64,000 nucleotides of DNA, taken from positions 7,969,001-8,033,000 of the forward strand of contig NZ_CP107902.1 in the NCBI RefSeq assembly GCF_036013935.1, given 5' to 3'. Positions 46,104-55,488 of the stretch are shown piece by piece (positions within the stretch are counted from its first letter, which is position 1; each line of letters begins with the position of its first letter). The translations under genes and the position numbers were made by a program. This stretch comes from Streptomyces sp. NBC_00461 (GTDB lineage: Bacteria > Actinomycetota > Actinomycetes > Streptomycetales > Streptomycetaceae). The notes under the pieces were generated by a model. It was not told the DNA's origin. It saw nothing but the letters and a program-made list of their open reading frames with translations, and searched no databases.

Positions 46104-47909
46104 TCAGCGCCGGGCATATTCGCGGAAGCCGCGGCCCGTCTTGCGGCCGAGGCAGCCCGCGGCCACCAGGTGCTCCAGAAGCGGCGCGGGCGCCAGGCCC
46201 GGGTCGCGGAACTCGCGGTGCAGGACCTTCTCGATCGCAAGGGAGACGTCGAGCCCGACGACGTCCAGGAGCTCGAAGGGGCCCATCGGGTAACCGCCGC
46301 CCAGCTTCATCGCCGAGTCAATGTCGTCAAGAGACGCATAGTGCTCCTGCACCATCTTGATCGCGTTGTTGAGGTACGGGAAAAGCAGGGCGTTCACGAT
46401 GAAGCCTGCACGGTCTCCACAGTCGACCGCGTGCTTCTTGATCCGTCCACACACCTCGCGGACCGTCGAGTGGACGTCGTCGGCGGTCAACACCGTACGG
46501 ACGACCTCGACCAGCTTCATCGCCGGCGCCGGGTTGAAGAAGTGCATGCCGATCACGTCCTGCGGGCGCGAGGTGGCGCGGGCGCAGGCGACGACGGGCA
46601 GCGAGGAGGTCGTGGTGGCCAGGACGGCGCCCGGCTTGCAAACCTTGTCCAGCGTCGCGAACAACTGCTGCTTGATCTCCAGGTCCTCGGCCACCGCCTC
46701 GACGGCCAGGTCGACCTCGGCGAAGGAGTCGTAGGAACCCGCCGCGGTGATCCGGTCCAGGGTCTGCGCGGCGGCCTCGGCGGTCATCCGCCCCTTGTCG
46801 ACGGAGCGCGAGAGCGACTTGCCGATACGGGCCTTGGCGACCTGTGCCTTCTCCTCACTGCGCGCGGCGAGGACGACCTCGTACCCGGCCTTGGCGAAGA
46901 CCTCGGCGATGCCGGACGCCATGGTGCCGGAGCCGGCGACACCGACCGAGCGGACCTCGCGGCCCGGGGTGAGCGCGTCGCCCTCCGGAGGCGTCAGCGC
47001 GTCCCGAACGACGGTGGCGCTGCCCGGAGCCTCGTACGTGTAGAAGCCACGGCCCGACTTACGGCCCGTCAGGCCCGCCTCGCTGAGCTGCTTGAGGATC
47101 GGGGCGGGGGCGTGCAGCCGGTCGTGGGACTCGGCGTACATGGCCTCCAGGACAGTACGGGCCGTGTCGACGCCTATCAGGTCGAGCAGGGCGAGGGGGC
47201 CCATCGGCAGACCGCAGCCGAGCCGCATCGCCGCGTCGATGTCCTCGCGGGAGGCGTACTTGGCCTCGTACATCGCGGCGGCCTGGTTGAGGTAGCCGAA
47301 CAGCAGCCCGTCGGCGACGAAACCGGGCCGGTCGCCGACCGCGACGGGCTCCTTGCCGAGGTCCAGGGCGAGATTGGTGACCGCGGTGACGGCCGTCGGC
47401 GCGGTCAGCACGGAGGAGACGACCTCGACGAGCTTCATCGCCGGTGCCGGGTTGAAGAAGTGCAGGCCGAGCACGCGCTCCGGGCGGGCCGAGTCGGCGG
47501 CCAGGCGGGTCACGGACAGGGCGTTGGTGCCGGTCGCCAGGATCGTCTCCGGGCGCACGATGCCGTCGAGTTCGCGGAAGATCTGGTGCTTGATCTCGTA
47601 CGACTCCGGGGCCACCTCGATGACGAGGTCGGCGTCGGCCGCGTCCCGCAGGTCGGTGGAGGTGCGGACGCGGGCGAGGGCGTCGGCGCGCTCCTGCTCG
47701 GTGAGCCGGCCCCGCTCCACTGCGCGGGCGGTGGCGGCCTCCAGGGTGGCGAGGGCCTTGGCGGTGGCGGCCTCGCTGACGTCGATGCCGACGACCTTGC
47801 GGCCGGCCTTGGCGAGGACCTCGGTGATACCGGTGCCCATCGTGCCGAGGCCGACGACGGCAATGGTCGTGAGCGCGGAGGAAGAGGTGTGGGACAGGGG
47901 AGTGGCCAT
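46104..47909 (-). CDS. Tandem double-domain 3-hydroxyacyl-CoA dehydrogenase
   Basis: A 601-aa protein with two complete 3-hydroxybutyryl-CoA dehydrogenase units. Unit 1 starts AVVGLGTMGTGITEVLAKAGRKVVGID (about residue 17) and unit 2 VGVAGSGTMASGIAEVFAKAGYEVVLA (about residue 318). Each has the HFFNPAPAMKLVEVV motif and a C-terminal helical domain (YPMGPFELLDVVGLDV in unit 2). It likely oxidises 3-hydroxybutyryl-CoA in the steps around crotonyl-CoA that feed Ccr. GGAG lies 8 bp before ATG 47909. The duplication is in-frame and both units look active. Confidence 0.92.
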   Translation of the reverse strand: MATPLSHTSSSALTTIAVVGLGTMGTGITEVLAKAGRKVVGIDVSEAATAKALATLEAATARAVERGRLTEQERADALARVRTSTDLRDAADADLVIEVAPESYEIKHQIFRELDGIVRPETILATGTNALSVTRLAADSARPERVLGLHFFNPAPAMKLVEVVSSVLTAPTAVTAVTNLALDLGKEPVAVGDRPGFVADGLLFGYLNQAAAMYEAKYASREDIDAAMRLGCGLPMGPLALLDLIGVDTARTVLEAMYAESHDRLHAPAPILKQLSEAGLTGRKSGRGFYTYEAPGSATVVRDALTPPEGDALTPGREVRSVGVAGSGTMASGIAEVFAKAGYEVVLAARSEEKAQVAKARIGKSLSRSVDKGRMTAEAAAQTLDRITAAGSYDSFAEVDLAVEAVAEDLEIKQQLFATLDKVCKPGAVLATTTSSLPVVACARATSRPQDVIGMHFFNPAPAMKLVEVVRTVLTADDVHSTVREVCGRIKKHAVDCGDRAGFIVNALLFPYLNNAIKMVQEHYASLDDIDSAMKLGGGYPMGPFELLDVVGLDVSLAIEKVLHREFRDPGLAPAPLLEHLVAAGCLGRKTGRGFREYARR

Positions 47910-48322
47910 CGCGGGACTCCAGGAATGAGGGTGACGACTGGGAGCGCGCCCGGGTGCGCCGAGTCAGGTCCGTCGAAGGCGGACCATGGCGCACCGGGTG
48001 CGTGGATGAGTGCGGGTGTTGCCGGGCTGCATGCGCACACGCCCGGTGCCGTCGCCATGGGCGTGCACACGCCTGGAGCGAACGGTGGAGATGTGGAGAT
48101 CCGACCGGCCCTGTCCCGTGGCCGGGTCGTGCTGCGGTACGTGAGGTACCGAACCGACTGCTCTCACAACGGCTGCGTCACCAGGCCGTCGTAAGCAGGT
48201 GTGCGAGTGGGTAACTCGCTCTTCTGAGCTTAACCGGCGGGTAACGAGCGCGCTAGTCCTTGTCCTTGTAAGTGTTTGTGATGTACGTCCCGAGCGATCG
48301 ACGGCCCTCTAATCTCGGTGGC
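47910..48322. other. 413-bp divergent intergenic region
   Basis: This separates the 3-hydroxyacyl-CoA dehydrogenase from the HEAT-repeat gene and should hold both promoters. The only clear dyad is CGGTACGTGAGGTACCG (48135-48151), with 6-bp arms and a 5-bp spacer, a candidate operator. A GC-rich stretch around 48030-48075 has imperfect GCGTGTGC/GCACACGC repeats. No convincing gene or RNA is seen. Confidence 0.5.
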
Positions 48323-48898
48323 ATGGACGAAGAGTTGCGATCACTCACGGAGCGTTTACGTACGGAGTCGGGATCGGCTCCCGCATGCGACCGTCTCGTG
48401 GCGACCGGGGATCCCGACGAGCTGGCAGGTGTGCTCACCGAACCCGGGCAGCCGATGTGGGCCAGGGAGCTGGCCGCGTTCCGGCTGGGGCTCGCGGGCG
48501 ATCGGCGTGCCTTCGAGTCCCTCGTCCTGTTCCTCAACCACCGTGATCCGCAGCGCTGCGCCTCCGCCGCGTACGCCCTCGCCCGCCTCGACGACCCGCG
48601 CACCGCCCGCGCCGCCGCCGCCCTCGCCACCAACGAACTCCGTGTCGCCTACGCCCTCCACCCGGTGCGCCTCCTGGCCGAGCTGCGCGCCCCCGAGTCC
48701 GTCCCGGCACTGATCACCACTCTGGAGCGGAGACTGCGCCCGCACGACCCGTACCGCCGCGTGGCCCTCGCCTGCGTGGAGGGGCTCGGCAGCCTGGAGG
48801 ACTCCCGAGCCCAGCCCGTGCTGAACGAGGCCCTGGCCCACCCCGCACTGGCGGAGGCGGCGGTACGGGCGCTCGCGCGGATCCCGAAGCAGAGGTGA
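48323..48898 (+). CDS. HEAT-repeat-like protein
   Basis: A 191-aa all-helical protein of HEAT/PBS-lyase-type repeats: units such as LAAFRLGLAGDRRAFESLVLFLNHRD, CASAAYALARLDDPRTARAAAALA, LLAELRAPESVPALITTLERRL and ACVEGLGSLEDSRAQPVLNEAL. Such repeats form a binding scaffold. No enzyme residues can be named. ATG 48323 is chosen over earlier starts because the helical core begins there. It is monocistronic, ending at a shared terminator. Confidence 0.8.
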   Translation: MDEELRSLTERLRTESGSAPACDRLVATGDPDELAGVLTEPGQPMWARELAAFRLGLAGDRRAFESLVLFLNHRDPQRCASAAYALARLDDPRTARAAAALATNELRVAYALHPVRLLAELRAPESVPALITTLERRLRPHDPYRRVALACVEGLGSLEDSRAQPVLNEALAHPALAEAAVRALARIPKQR

Positions 48899-48922
48899 CA
48901 TCGCGTCAGGCCACGATCGGAT

Positions 48923-48946
48923 CCGGGTGTGTTCTCTCGCACCCGG
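48923..48946. terminator. Stem-loop between convergent HEAT and RidA genes
   Basis: CCGGGTGTG (48923-48931) pairs with CGCACCCGG (48938-48946), with one G-T pair and a 6-bp loop. It can end transcription from both directions. Confidence 0.7.
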
Positions 48947-48953
48947 GGCACGC

Positions 48954-49352
48954 TCATCCGCCCACGACCGCGAACGCCTCGATCTCCATCAGGAACTCGG
49001 GTCGGACCAGCGCGGCGACCTGTACGGCCGAGGAAGCGGGGAGGCGGTCGTCGGGCAGGTGGGTGGTGCGGGCCGTGCGGATGGCGGGCAGGTGGGCCAT
49101 GTCCGTGACGAAGTAGGTGAGTTTGACGACGTCGTCGAAGCTCGCGCCGGCGGCGGCCAGGCAGCGGCGGAGGTTCTCGAAGACCTGGTGGGCCTGGGCC
49201 TCGGGGTCGCCCTCGCCGACGATCCTGCCGCCCTCGTCCAGCGCGAGCTGGCCGGCGATCGCGACGAAACGGCCGGTGCCCATGACGACATGGCTGTACT
49301 GGGCGGCGGGAAAGACCCCGTCGGGGGCGGGAATCCTGGTCAGCTCACTCAT
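48954..49352 (-). CDS. RidA/YjgF-family protein
   Basis: A 132-aa RidA-like protein. Members deaminate reactive 2-aminoacrylate and imine intermediates or act in related amine metabolism. Family features include the YSHVVMGTGRFVAIAGQLALDEGG start, AQAHQVFENLRRCLAAAG, VVKLTYFVTDMAHLPAIR, and RPEFLMEIEAFAVV at the end. The Arg that marks true RidA enzymes in the LVRPEFLMEIEA segment is present, so deaminase activity is plausible. No obvious operon partner. Confidence 0.9.
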   Translation of the reverse strand: MSELTRIPAPDGVFPAAQYSHVVMGTGRFVAIAGQLALDEGGRIVGEGDPEAQAHQVFENLRRCLAAAGASFDDVVKLTYFVTDMAHLPAIRTARTTHLPDDRLPASSAVQVAALVRPEFLMEIEAFAVVGG

Positions 49353-49414
49353 GCGTCCATCGTGGACCATGGGTCTGACAACGCCCCCGACGGGACCCCT
49401 GCTCGCCAGGTGCG

Positions 49415-50989
49415 TCAGCCGCGGAAGCCCAGGATGCCGTGCAGCTCCGAGCCGCCGGCGGACTTCGACGCCGCCTTCGTGCTCAGCGGTGTGGGATCGG
49501 GCACCTTGGGGCAGACCGCGTCGACCTTGCCGCCGCGCGGCACCGCGCCGGTGGACAGGTAGTTCGCGAGGTACTTGTCCAGGCAGGCGTTCCCGCTCAG
49601 CGTGATGCCGTGGTTCCCGCCGCCCTGCTCGACCACGAGGCTCGACCGGGCCAGCAGTCGGTGGACCGTCACGCCGCCCTGGTACGGGGTGGCCGCGTCG
49701 TTGGTCGCCTGGAACAGCAGCGTCGGCGGCAGCTTGTCGTTGGCGATGTGCACCGGCTTCAGCGTGTCCGTCGGCCAGAAGGCACACGGCGCATTGTACC
49801 AGGCGTTGTTCCATGCCATGAACGGCGCCTTGTCGTACACCGCCCAGTTGTCCTTGCGCCACTGGTTCCAGTCGCGCGGCCAGGAGGCGTCACGGCACTG
49901 CACCGAGGTGTAGACGCTGTAGCCGTTGTCCCCGGACGCGTCGACTGCGGCGAAGTTCTCGTAGGCCTCGACCAGCGGGTCGGGGTTCTTGTCGTTCACG
50001 TACGCCGCGAACGCCTCGGCCAGGTAGGGCCAGTAGCCGTTGTAGTAACCGCCGGGGATGAAGGTGTCCTCCAGTTCGGAGGCTCCCACCTTGCCGCCGG
50101 CAGGCTTCTTGGCGAGCGCCCCCCGCATCGCGTACCACTTCGCCGCGATCTTGGCCGGGTCGGTGCCGAGCTTGTACGTCGCGTTGTACTTGGCGATCCA
50201 GGCCATCAGGGCCTTCTGGCGGGCGTCGAAGGCGTAGTCCTGCCCGATGTTGTCGTCGTACCACACGCCTGTGGGGTCGACGATCGAGTCCAGGACCAGG
50301 CGCTTCACGCGCTGCGGGAAGAGCTTGGCGTAGACGGCGCCGAGGTAGGTGCCGTACGAGTAGCCGAAGTAGCTGGTCTTCTCGGCGCCCAGGGCCGCAC
50401 GGATGGAGTCCATGTCCTGCACGGCCTGGATCGTGTTGATGTACGGCAGCAGGCTCGCGTACTTCTGGCCGCAGGCGGCGGCGAAGGACTTGGCGCGCTG
50501 GAGATTGGCCTTCTCGATGGCCGGCGTGCTCGGCACGGAGTCGGGGCGCACCGGGTTGAAGTGGCCCGGCTTGCAGTCGAGGGCGGGTGAGCTCTTGCCC
50601 ACCCCGCGCGGGTCGAAGCCGATGACGTCGTACTGGGCCGCGACCGCCTTGGGCAGCGAGGACGCGACGAATCCGGCAAGCGTGAGGCCACTGCCACCCG
50701 GACCGCCGGGGTTGACCAGCAGGGGTCCCTGGCTCTTCGTCGCGGTGTGCTGCACCCGCGAGAGCGCGAGCGTGATCTGCTTCCCGTGCGGGTTCCGGTG
50801 GTCGAGCGGCACCTTGAGCGACGCGCACTGCAGCGTCGGATAGTCGCTGGTGGCGCAGTTCTTCCAGGTGAGTTTCGCGGCGGGGGCTGCTTGCGGGGTC
50901 CGTGCGGTGTTCGCGTCGGCGGGGAGGGCCGTGAAGGTCCCGGCCACGACGACTGCGGCGCCGCACAGCACGGCTGCGCGTTTTCTCAT
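49415..50989 (-). CDS. Secreted alpha/beta hydrolase, tripeptidyl-aminopeptidase-like
   Basis: A 524-aa exported serine hydrolase of the Streptomyces tripeptidyl aminopeptidase / SlpD-SlpE group. A Sec signal (KRAAVLCGAAVVVAGTFTALPADA) opens the protein. Oxyanion segment LLVNPGGPGGSGL, FDPRGVGKSS and nucleophile motif FGYSYGTYLGAVYA are intact. The C-terminal TAP-like domain contains the catalytic His in GGGNHGITLSGNAC. Start at 50989 follows GGGAGGACTCC; an upstream frame extension is less likely. It releases N-terminal tripeptides from extracellular proteins or secreted propeptides. Confidence 0.92.
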   Translation of the reverse strand: MRKRAAVLCGAAVVVAGTFTALPADANTARTPQAAPAAKLTWKNCATSDYPTLQCASLKVPLDHRNPHGKQITLALSRVQHTATKSQGPLLVNPGGPGGSGLTLAGFVASSLPKAVAAQYDVIGFDPRGVGKSSPALDCKPGHFNPVRPDSVPSTPAIEKANLQRAKSFAAACGQKYASLLPYINTIQAVQDMDSIRAALGAEKTSYFGYSYGTYLGAVYAKLFPQRVKRLVLDSIVDPTGVWYDDNIGQDYAFDARQKALMAWIAKYNATYKLGTDPAKIAAKWYAMRGALAKKPAGGKVGASELEDTFIPGGYYNGYWPYLAEAFAAYVNDKNPDPLVEAYENFAAVDASGDNGYSVYTSVQCRDASWPRDWNQWRKDNWAVYDKAPFMAWNNAWYNAPCAFWPTDTLKPVHIANDKLPPTLLFQATNDAATPYQGGVTVHRLLARSSLVVEQGGGNHGITLSGNACLDKYLANYLSTGAVPRGGKVDAVCPKVPDPTPLSTKAASKSAGGSELHGILGFRG

Positions 50990-51124
50990 GGAGTCCTCCC
51001 AGGACGGAGGGTTTCGGGCCGCGAGTCTCACGGTCCTCGCCGCATCGTCCCGGAAAGCAGCCCCGGAAGAACTCGTTCTGGCAAGACTTGACCCAATTGG
51101 GCTGCCGGATGCGCTCGTATGCTC

Positions 51125-52168
51125 TCAAATCAGCGAAAGTTGGGTTGATTTGGGCATCGGCGGCTCGGGCGGCTGCGGCGGCCCGAGCCGGCGTGGCATC
51201 CCCGCGCGCGTGGGGCCGATCCCGTACTCCTGGGCCAGGTCGTGGACCTGACGGGTGATCCGGCGCTGGTACCACTTCGGGGCGTAGGCGCCGTCCGCGT
51301 ACAGGCGCTCGTAGCGGCGCACCAGGTGTGGGTGGTGGTGGGTCAGCCAGGCCATGAACCACTCGCGGGCGCCGGGGCGCAGATGCAGCACCAGGGGGGT
51401 GACGGAGGTGGCTCCGGCGGCCGCGATCGCCCGTACGGTGGCGCGCAGTTGGGCGGGCTGGTCGCTGAGGAAGGGGATCACCGGGGCCATCAGGACCCCG
51501 CACCCGATGCCGTGCTCGGCGAGCGTGCGGACGACGTCCAGACGGCGCTCGGGGGCGGGGGTGCCCGGCTCCACCGTGCGCCACAGTTCGGGGTCGGTGA
51601 AGCCGACCGACACCGAGATGCCGACGTCCGTCACCTGTGCCGACTGCACCAGAAGATCGAGGTCGCGCAGGATCAGCGTGCCCTTCGTCAGGATCGAGAA
51701 GGGGTTCGCGTGATCGCGCAGCGCGGCCAGGATGCCCGGCATCAGGCGGTAGCGACCCTCGGCGCGCTGGTAGCAGTCGACGTTCGTGCCCATCGCGATG
51801 TGCTCGCCCTGCCAGCGGCGTGAGCCGAGCTGGCGGGCCAGCAGCTCCGGGGCGTTGACCTTGACCACGATCTGCGAGTCGAAGTCGATCCCCGAGTCGA
51901 GGTCCAGGTAGGTGTGCGTCTTGCGGGCGAAGCAGTACACGCACGCGTGCGAGCAGCCCCGATAGGGGTTGACCGTCCACTCGAAGGGCATGCGCGAGGC
52001 GCCCGGCACCCGGTTGATGATCGAGCGGGCCCGCACCTCGTGGAAGGTGATCCCGCGGAATTCGGGCGTGTCGAAAGTACGGCTGACCACGGCGTCCGCG
52101 CCGAACAGTGCGGCGTCGGCCGCCCGGCTGTGGCCGCCGGACTCCAGTGTGAGGTTCTCCCAGCGCAT
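51125..52168 (-). CDS. Radical SAM protein (Rv2578c-like)
   Basis: A 347-aa radical SAM enzyme. The iron-sulfur motif CX3CX2C is RGCSHACVYCF (about residue 70). The rest matches the spore-photoproduct-lyase-like subgroup seen in actinobacteria (Rv2578c family): WTVNPYRGCSHAC, MGTNVDCYQRAEGRYRLMPGIL and VLMAPVIPFLSD. The reaction is not established for this subgroup; DNA-damage repair has been suggested. ATG 52168 follows GAGGAGG. Confidence 0.87.
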   Translation of the reverse strand: MRWENLTLESGGHSRAADAALFGADAVVSRTFDTPEFRGITFHEVRARSIINRVPGASRMPFEWTVNPYRGCSHACVYCFARKTHTYLDLDSGIDFDSQIVVKVNAPELLARQLGSRRWQGEHIAMGTNVDCYQRAEGRYRLMPGILAALRDHANPFSILTKGTLILRDLDLLVQSAQVTDVGISVSVGFTDPELWRTVEPGTPAPERRLDVVRTLAEHGIGCGVLMAPVIPFLSDQPAQLRATVRAIAAAGATSVTPLVLHLRPGAREWFMAWLTHHHPHLVRRYERLYADGAYAPKWYQRRITRQVHDLAQEYGIGPTRAGMPRRLGPPQPPEPPMPKSTQLSLI

Positions 52169-52337
52169 GACGCCTCCTCGGTAGCCCTGCCCCCAGAGTG
52201 AAACACTTGTTCGAATACCTGTGCAAGTGCTGTTCCTGATCGCTTCACCGCGTGAGGGGCCACCCCGATTTGGGTGGCCGTGGGCGGGGGTGGTTGGCTT
52301 GCCCCAATCCCGAGAACGCAAGTCCTGGAGGAACCCA

Positions 52338-52781
52338 ATGGCGCAGGTCGAGGCCACTACCGAGCGGGTCGTCGCGGCAGACGCGGAGAAGGTGTTCGAC
52401 GCCCTCGCCGACTACAGCGGCACGCGCGCGAAGCTGCTGCCCGAGCAGTTCAGCGAGTACGAGGTGCGCGAGGGGGGCGACGGCGAGGGCACCCTCGTCC
52501 ACTGGAAGCTCCAGGCCACCAGCAAGCGGATCCGCGACTGCCTCCTGGAGGTCGGCGAGCCCACCGACGGCGAGCTCGTCGAGAAGGACCGCAACTCCTC
52601 GATGGTCACCACCTGGCGGGTCACCCCGGCCGGCGAGGGCAAGTCCCGCGTCGTCGTGACCACCGTCTGGAACGGCGCGGGCGGCATCGGCGGCTTCTTC
52701 GAGAAGACGTTCGCACCCAAGGGGCTCGGCCGGATCTACGACGCCGTGCTCGCCAGGCTCGCCACCGAGGTCGAGAAGTAA
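52338..52781 (+). CDS. SRPBCC-family (START-like) protein
   Basis: A 147-aa Bet v1/START-like hydrophobic-pocket protein of the polyketide cyclase/dehydrase superfamily. The fold signature VEATTERVVAADAEKVFDALADYSG opens the protein, and a C-terminal helix (GLGRIYDAVLARLATEVE) closes it. GGAGGAA precedes ATG 52338. Such proteins bind lipids or small hydrophobic molecules and no catalytic residues can be assigned. It is next to no biosynthetic genes. Confidence 0.85.
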   Translation: MAQVEATTERVVAADAEKVFDALADYSGTRAKLLPEQFSEYEVREGGDGEGTLVHWKLQATSKRIRDCLLEVGEPTDGELVEKDRNSSMVTTWRVTPAGEGKSRVVVTTVWNGAGGIGGFFEKTFAPKGLGRIYDAVLARLATEVEK

Positions 52782-52928
52782 GTCCCCGGTGAGCGGGGGC
52801 TGTTGGCCCCCCTCACCGGTTCGAGTGGATCTCCGAACGCCGCACCGGTCCGCCGTAACTCGTCGCGCTTGCTCGTAGTTGTCGCCTTAAGCGGGAACTG
52901 TGTGGCAGCGCGACGAGGGGAGCGATAC

Positions 52929-55337
52929 GTGGGCGGGACCACTCTGACGCAGGGCGAACTGCAGGGCGAACTGCGGGACGAACCGGCCGTGGCGCCCCCG
53001 CCGTCCCCCGCCGCCGCTCCGGCCGGGACGGCCGAACTGGGCCCGCGCCGGGTGCGGTTGGTCTTCCTCGGCCTGATGCTGGCGCTGCTGCTCGCCGCCC
53101 TGGAGCAGATGATCGTCGCCACCGCGCTCCCGAAGATCGTCGGCGAGCTGCACGGCCTGGACAGGATGTCCTGGGCGATCACCGCCTACCTGCTGACGGC
53201 CACCGTCGGACTTCCGGTCTACGGCAAGCTCGGCGACCTGCTCGGCCGCAAGGGCGTCTTCCAGTTCGCCATCGTCGTCTTCGTGATCGGCGCCGCGCTC
53301 GCGGGCCGGGCCCAGAGCATGGACCAGCTGATCGCCTTCCGCGCGGTCCAGGGCGTCGGCGCGGGCGGCCTCATGATCGGTGTGCAGGCGATCATCGCCG
53401 ACATCGTGCCGCCCCGGCAGCGGGGCCGCTTCATGGGGCTGATCGGGGCCGCGTTCGGCCTCGCCTCCGTGGCCGGACCCCTGTTGGGCGGCTACTTCAC
53501 GGACCACCTCTCCTGGCGCTGGTGCTTCTACTTCAACGTCCCCTTCGGCCTGCTCACCCTGGCCGTCGTCACCGTCGTACTGAAGCTCCCGAAGCCGAAG
53601 GGCAAGCCGCGGTTCGACGTCCTGGGCGCCCTGCTGCTGGCCGCCGCCTCAACCTGCCTCGTCCTGCTGACCAGTTGGGGCGGCACCGAGTACCCGTGGG
53701 GCTCGCGGACGATCCTCGGCCTCGGCGCGGGCGCCGCGGCCGCCACCGTCCTCTTCGTCGTCGCCGAGCGCTTCGCCGCCGAACCCCTCATCCCGCTCAG
53801 GCTGTTCAGGGACTCCGTCTTCACCGTCACCGGCCTGGTGGGGCTTGTGATCGGAGTCGCGCTGTTCGGGGCCGCCAGCTATCTGCCGACCTTCCTGCAG
53901 ATGGTCGACGGGGCCTCCGCCACCGAGTCGGGGCTGCTGATGCTGCCCATGATGGGCGGGATCGTCGGCGCCTCGATCGTCTCAGGACAACTCATCAGCC
54001 ACACCGGGCGCTACAAGCTCTACCCGGTCCTCGGCAGCGCCGTCTCCGTCCTCGGCATGTGGCTGCTGTCCCGCCTCCAGGTCGACACGCCCCGGCTGCA
54101 GTACAGCATCTGGATGGCCGTCCTCGGTGCCGGCATCGGCATGGTGATGCCGGTCCTGGTCCTCGCCGTGCAGAACTCCGTGCGCCCCGCCGACCTCGGC
54201 ACGGCGACGAGTGCCAACAACTACTTCCGGCAGATCGGCGGCAGCGTCGGCGCGGCGATCTTCGGGACCCTCTTCGCCGACCGGCTCACCGACGCCCTCG
54301 CGAAACGGCTCCCCACGCGCGCGGGTGCACAGCTGCCCGACCCGGAGTCGATCACCCCGCAGCTCGTCCACGCGCTGCCCGCGCCGCTGCGCGACGACTA
54401 CATCCGGGCCTACGCCGACGCGATGCCCCGGATCTTCCTCTACCTCGTCCCGGTGCTCGCCGTCGGCCTGGTCATCGCCTGCTTCCTCAAGGAGAAACCC
54501 CTGGTGTCCCACAGCGCCGCCGAAACGGAGTCCGCTCCCGTGAACACCCCCATCCCACAGGCCCGTTCGTCCTACGCCGCCGGAATCCCCGTCTGCGGCA
54601 CCGTGCAGCACCCCGACGGGACCGTCGTCCCCCGCGCGGCGCTCACGCTCATCGACGTGGCCGGACAGCAGATCGGGCGGGGCGCGAGCGGCGAGGACGG
54701 GCGGTATGCGCTGTCCACGCCCGGCTCGGGCTCGTACGTCCTCATCGCCGCCGCGGCAGGCCACCAGCCGCAGGCCGTCTCCGTCACCGTCGGCGAGCGC
54801 CCCGTCGAGCTGGACGTCGTCCTCGGCGGCGCCGGACGCCTCGCCGGCCGCGTGCTCACCGCCGACGCCACGCCCGTACGGGACGCCATCGTCACCCTCA
54901 CCAACGTGCACGGCGAGGTCGTGGCCACCACCCGCAGCGGGCGCGAGGGCGGCTACGTCATCACCGAGCTGGTGGCCGGCGAGTACACGCTCGCGGCCGG
55001 CGCCCCCGCGTTCCGCCCGGCCGCGCTCCCCGTCACCGTCCAGGCCTCCCGGGAGACCCGTCAGGACGTCGAACTCGCGGGCGGCGCCGTGCTGCGCGGC
55101 ACCGTGCGGGCAGGCGGGGGCCGGCCCGTCGAGGACGCGCGCGTGACGCTGCTCGACGCGGCGGGCAACGTCGTGGACACGCTCACCACCGGACCCGACG
55201 GAACGTTCCGGTTCGTCGACCTGTCCTCCGGCGAGTACACCGTCATCGCCGCGGGCTACCCGCCCGTCGCCACCGTGCTGCAGGTGGCCGGAGGCGGACG
55301 GACCGAGCGGGACCTGCAACTGGGCCACGAGGACTGA
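52929..55337 (+). CDS. DHA2-family MFS exporter fused to three beta-sandwich repeats
   Basis: An 802-aa fusion. Residues about 40-555 form a 14-helix EmrB/QacA-type drug:proton antiporter ([38 protein letters not shown] and [22 protein letters not shown] are motifs of this class). After a linker (residues about 555-600) come three tandem ~80-aa carboxypeptidase-regulatory-like domains ([58 protein letters not shown]). GTG 52929 has GAGGGGAG upstream. If the 14-helix topology holds, the tail lies in the cytoplasm, which is odd for such domains. It may bind a partner or the substrate. Substrate is unknown. Confidence 0.9.
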   Translation: MGGTTLTQGELQGELRDEPAVAPPPSPAAAPAGTAELGPRRVRLVFLGLMLALLLAALEQMIVATALPKIVGELHGLDRMSWAITAYLLTATVGLPVYGKLGDLLGRKGVFQFAIVVFVIGAALAGRAQSMDQLIAFRAVQGVGAGGLMIGVQAIIADIVPPRQRGRFMGLIGAAFGLASVAGPLLGGYFTDHLSWRWCFYFNVPFGLLTLAVVTVVLKLPKPKGKPRFDVLGALLLAAASTCLVLLTSWGGTEYPWGSRTILGLGAGAAAATVLFVVAERFAAEPLIPLRLFRDSVFTVTGLVGLVIGVALFGAASYLPTFLQMVDGASATESGLLMLPMMGGIVGASIVSGQLISHTGRYKLYPVLGSAVSVLGMWLLSRLQVDTPRLQYSIWMAVLGAGIGMVMPVLVLAVQNSVRPADLGTATSANNYFRQIGGSVGAAIFGTLFADRLTDALAKRLPTRAGAQLPDPESITPQLVHALPAPLRDDYIRAYADAMPRIFLYLVPVLAVGLVIACFLKEKPLVSHSAAETESAPVNTPIPQARSSYAAGIPVCGTVQHPDGTVVPRAALTLIDVAGQQIGRGASGEDGRYALSTPGSGSYVLIAAAAGHQPQAVSVTVGERPVELDVVLGGAGRLAGRVLTADATPVRDAIVTLTNVHGEVVATTRSGREGGYVITELVAGEYTLAAGAPAFRPAALPVTVQASRETRQDVELAGGAVLRGTVRAGGGRPVEDARVTLLDAAGNVVDTLTTGPDGTFRFVDLSSGEYTVIAAGYPPVATVLQVAGGGRTERDLQLGHED

Positions 55338-55488
55338 CCATTCACCCTCGGCCGGTCATCCTTGTGTACTCGGGAGTCACTTCGGTGGGGCCAATTCCCG
55401 TATTGGCGCACATCGCAGCCGGCCGTCGCCGTACCGTGGTGGGGACGACGCAGATCTTGCGGAGCCGTGGGAAGAAAGGGCCTGGGGC

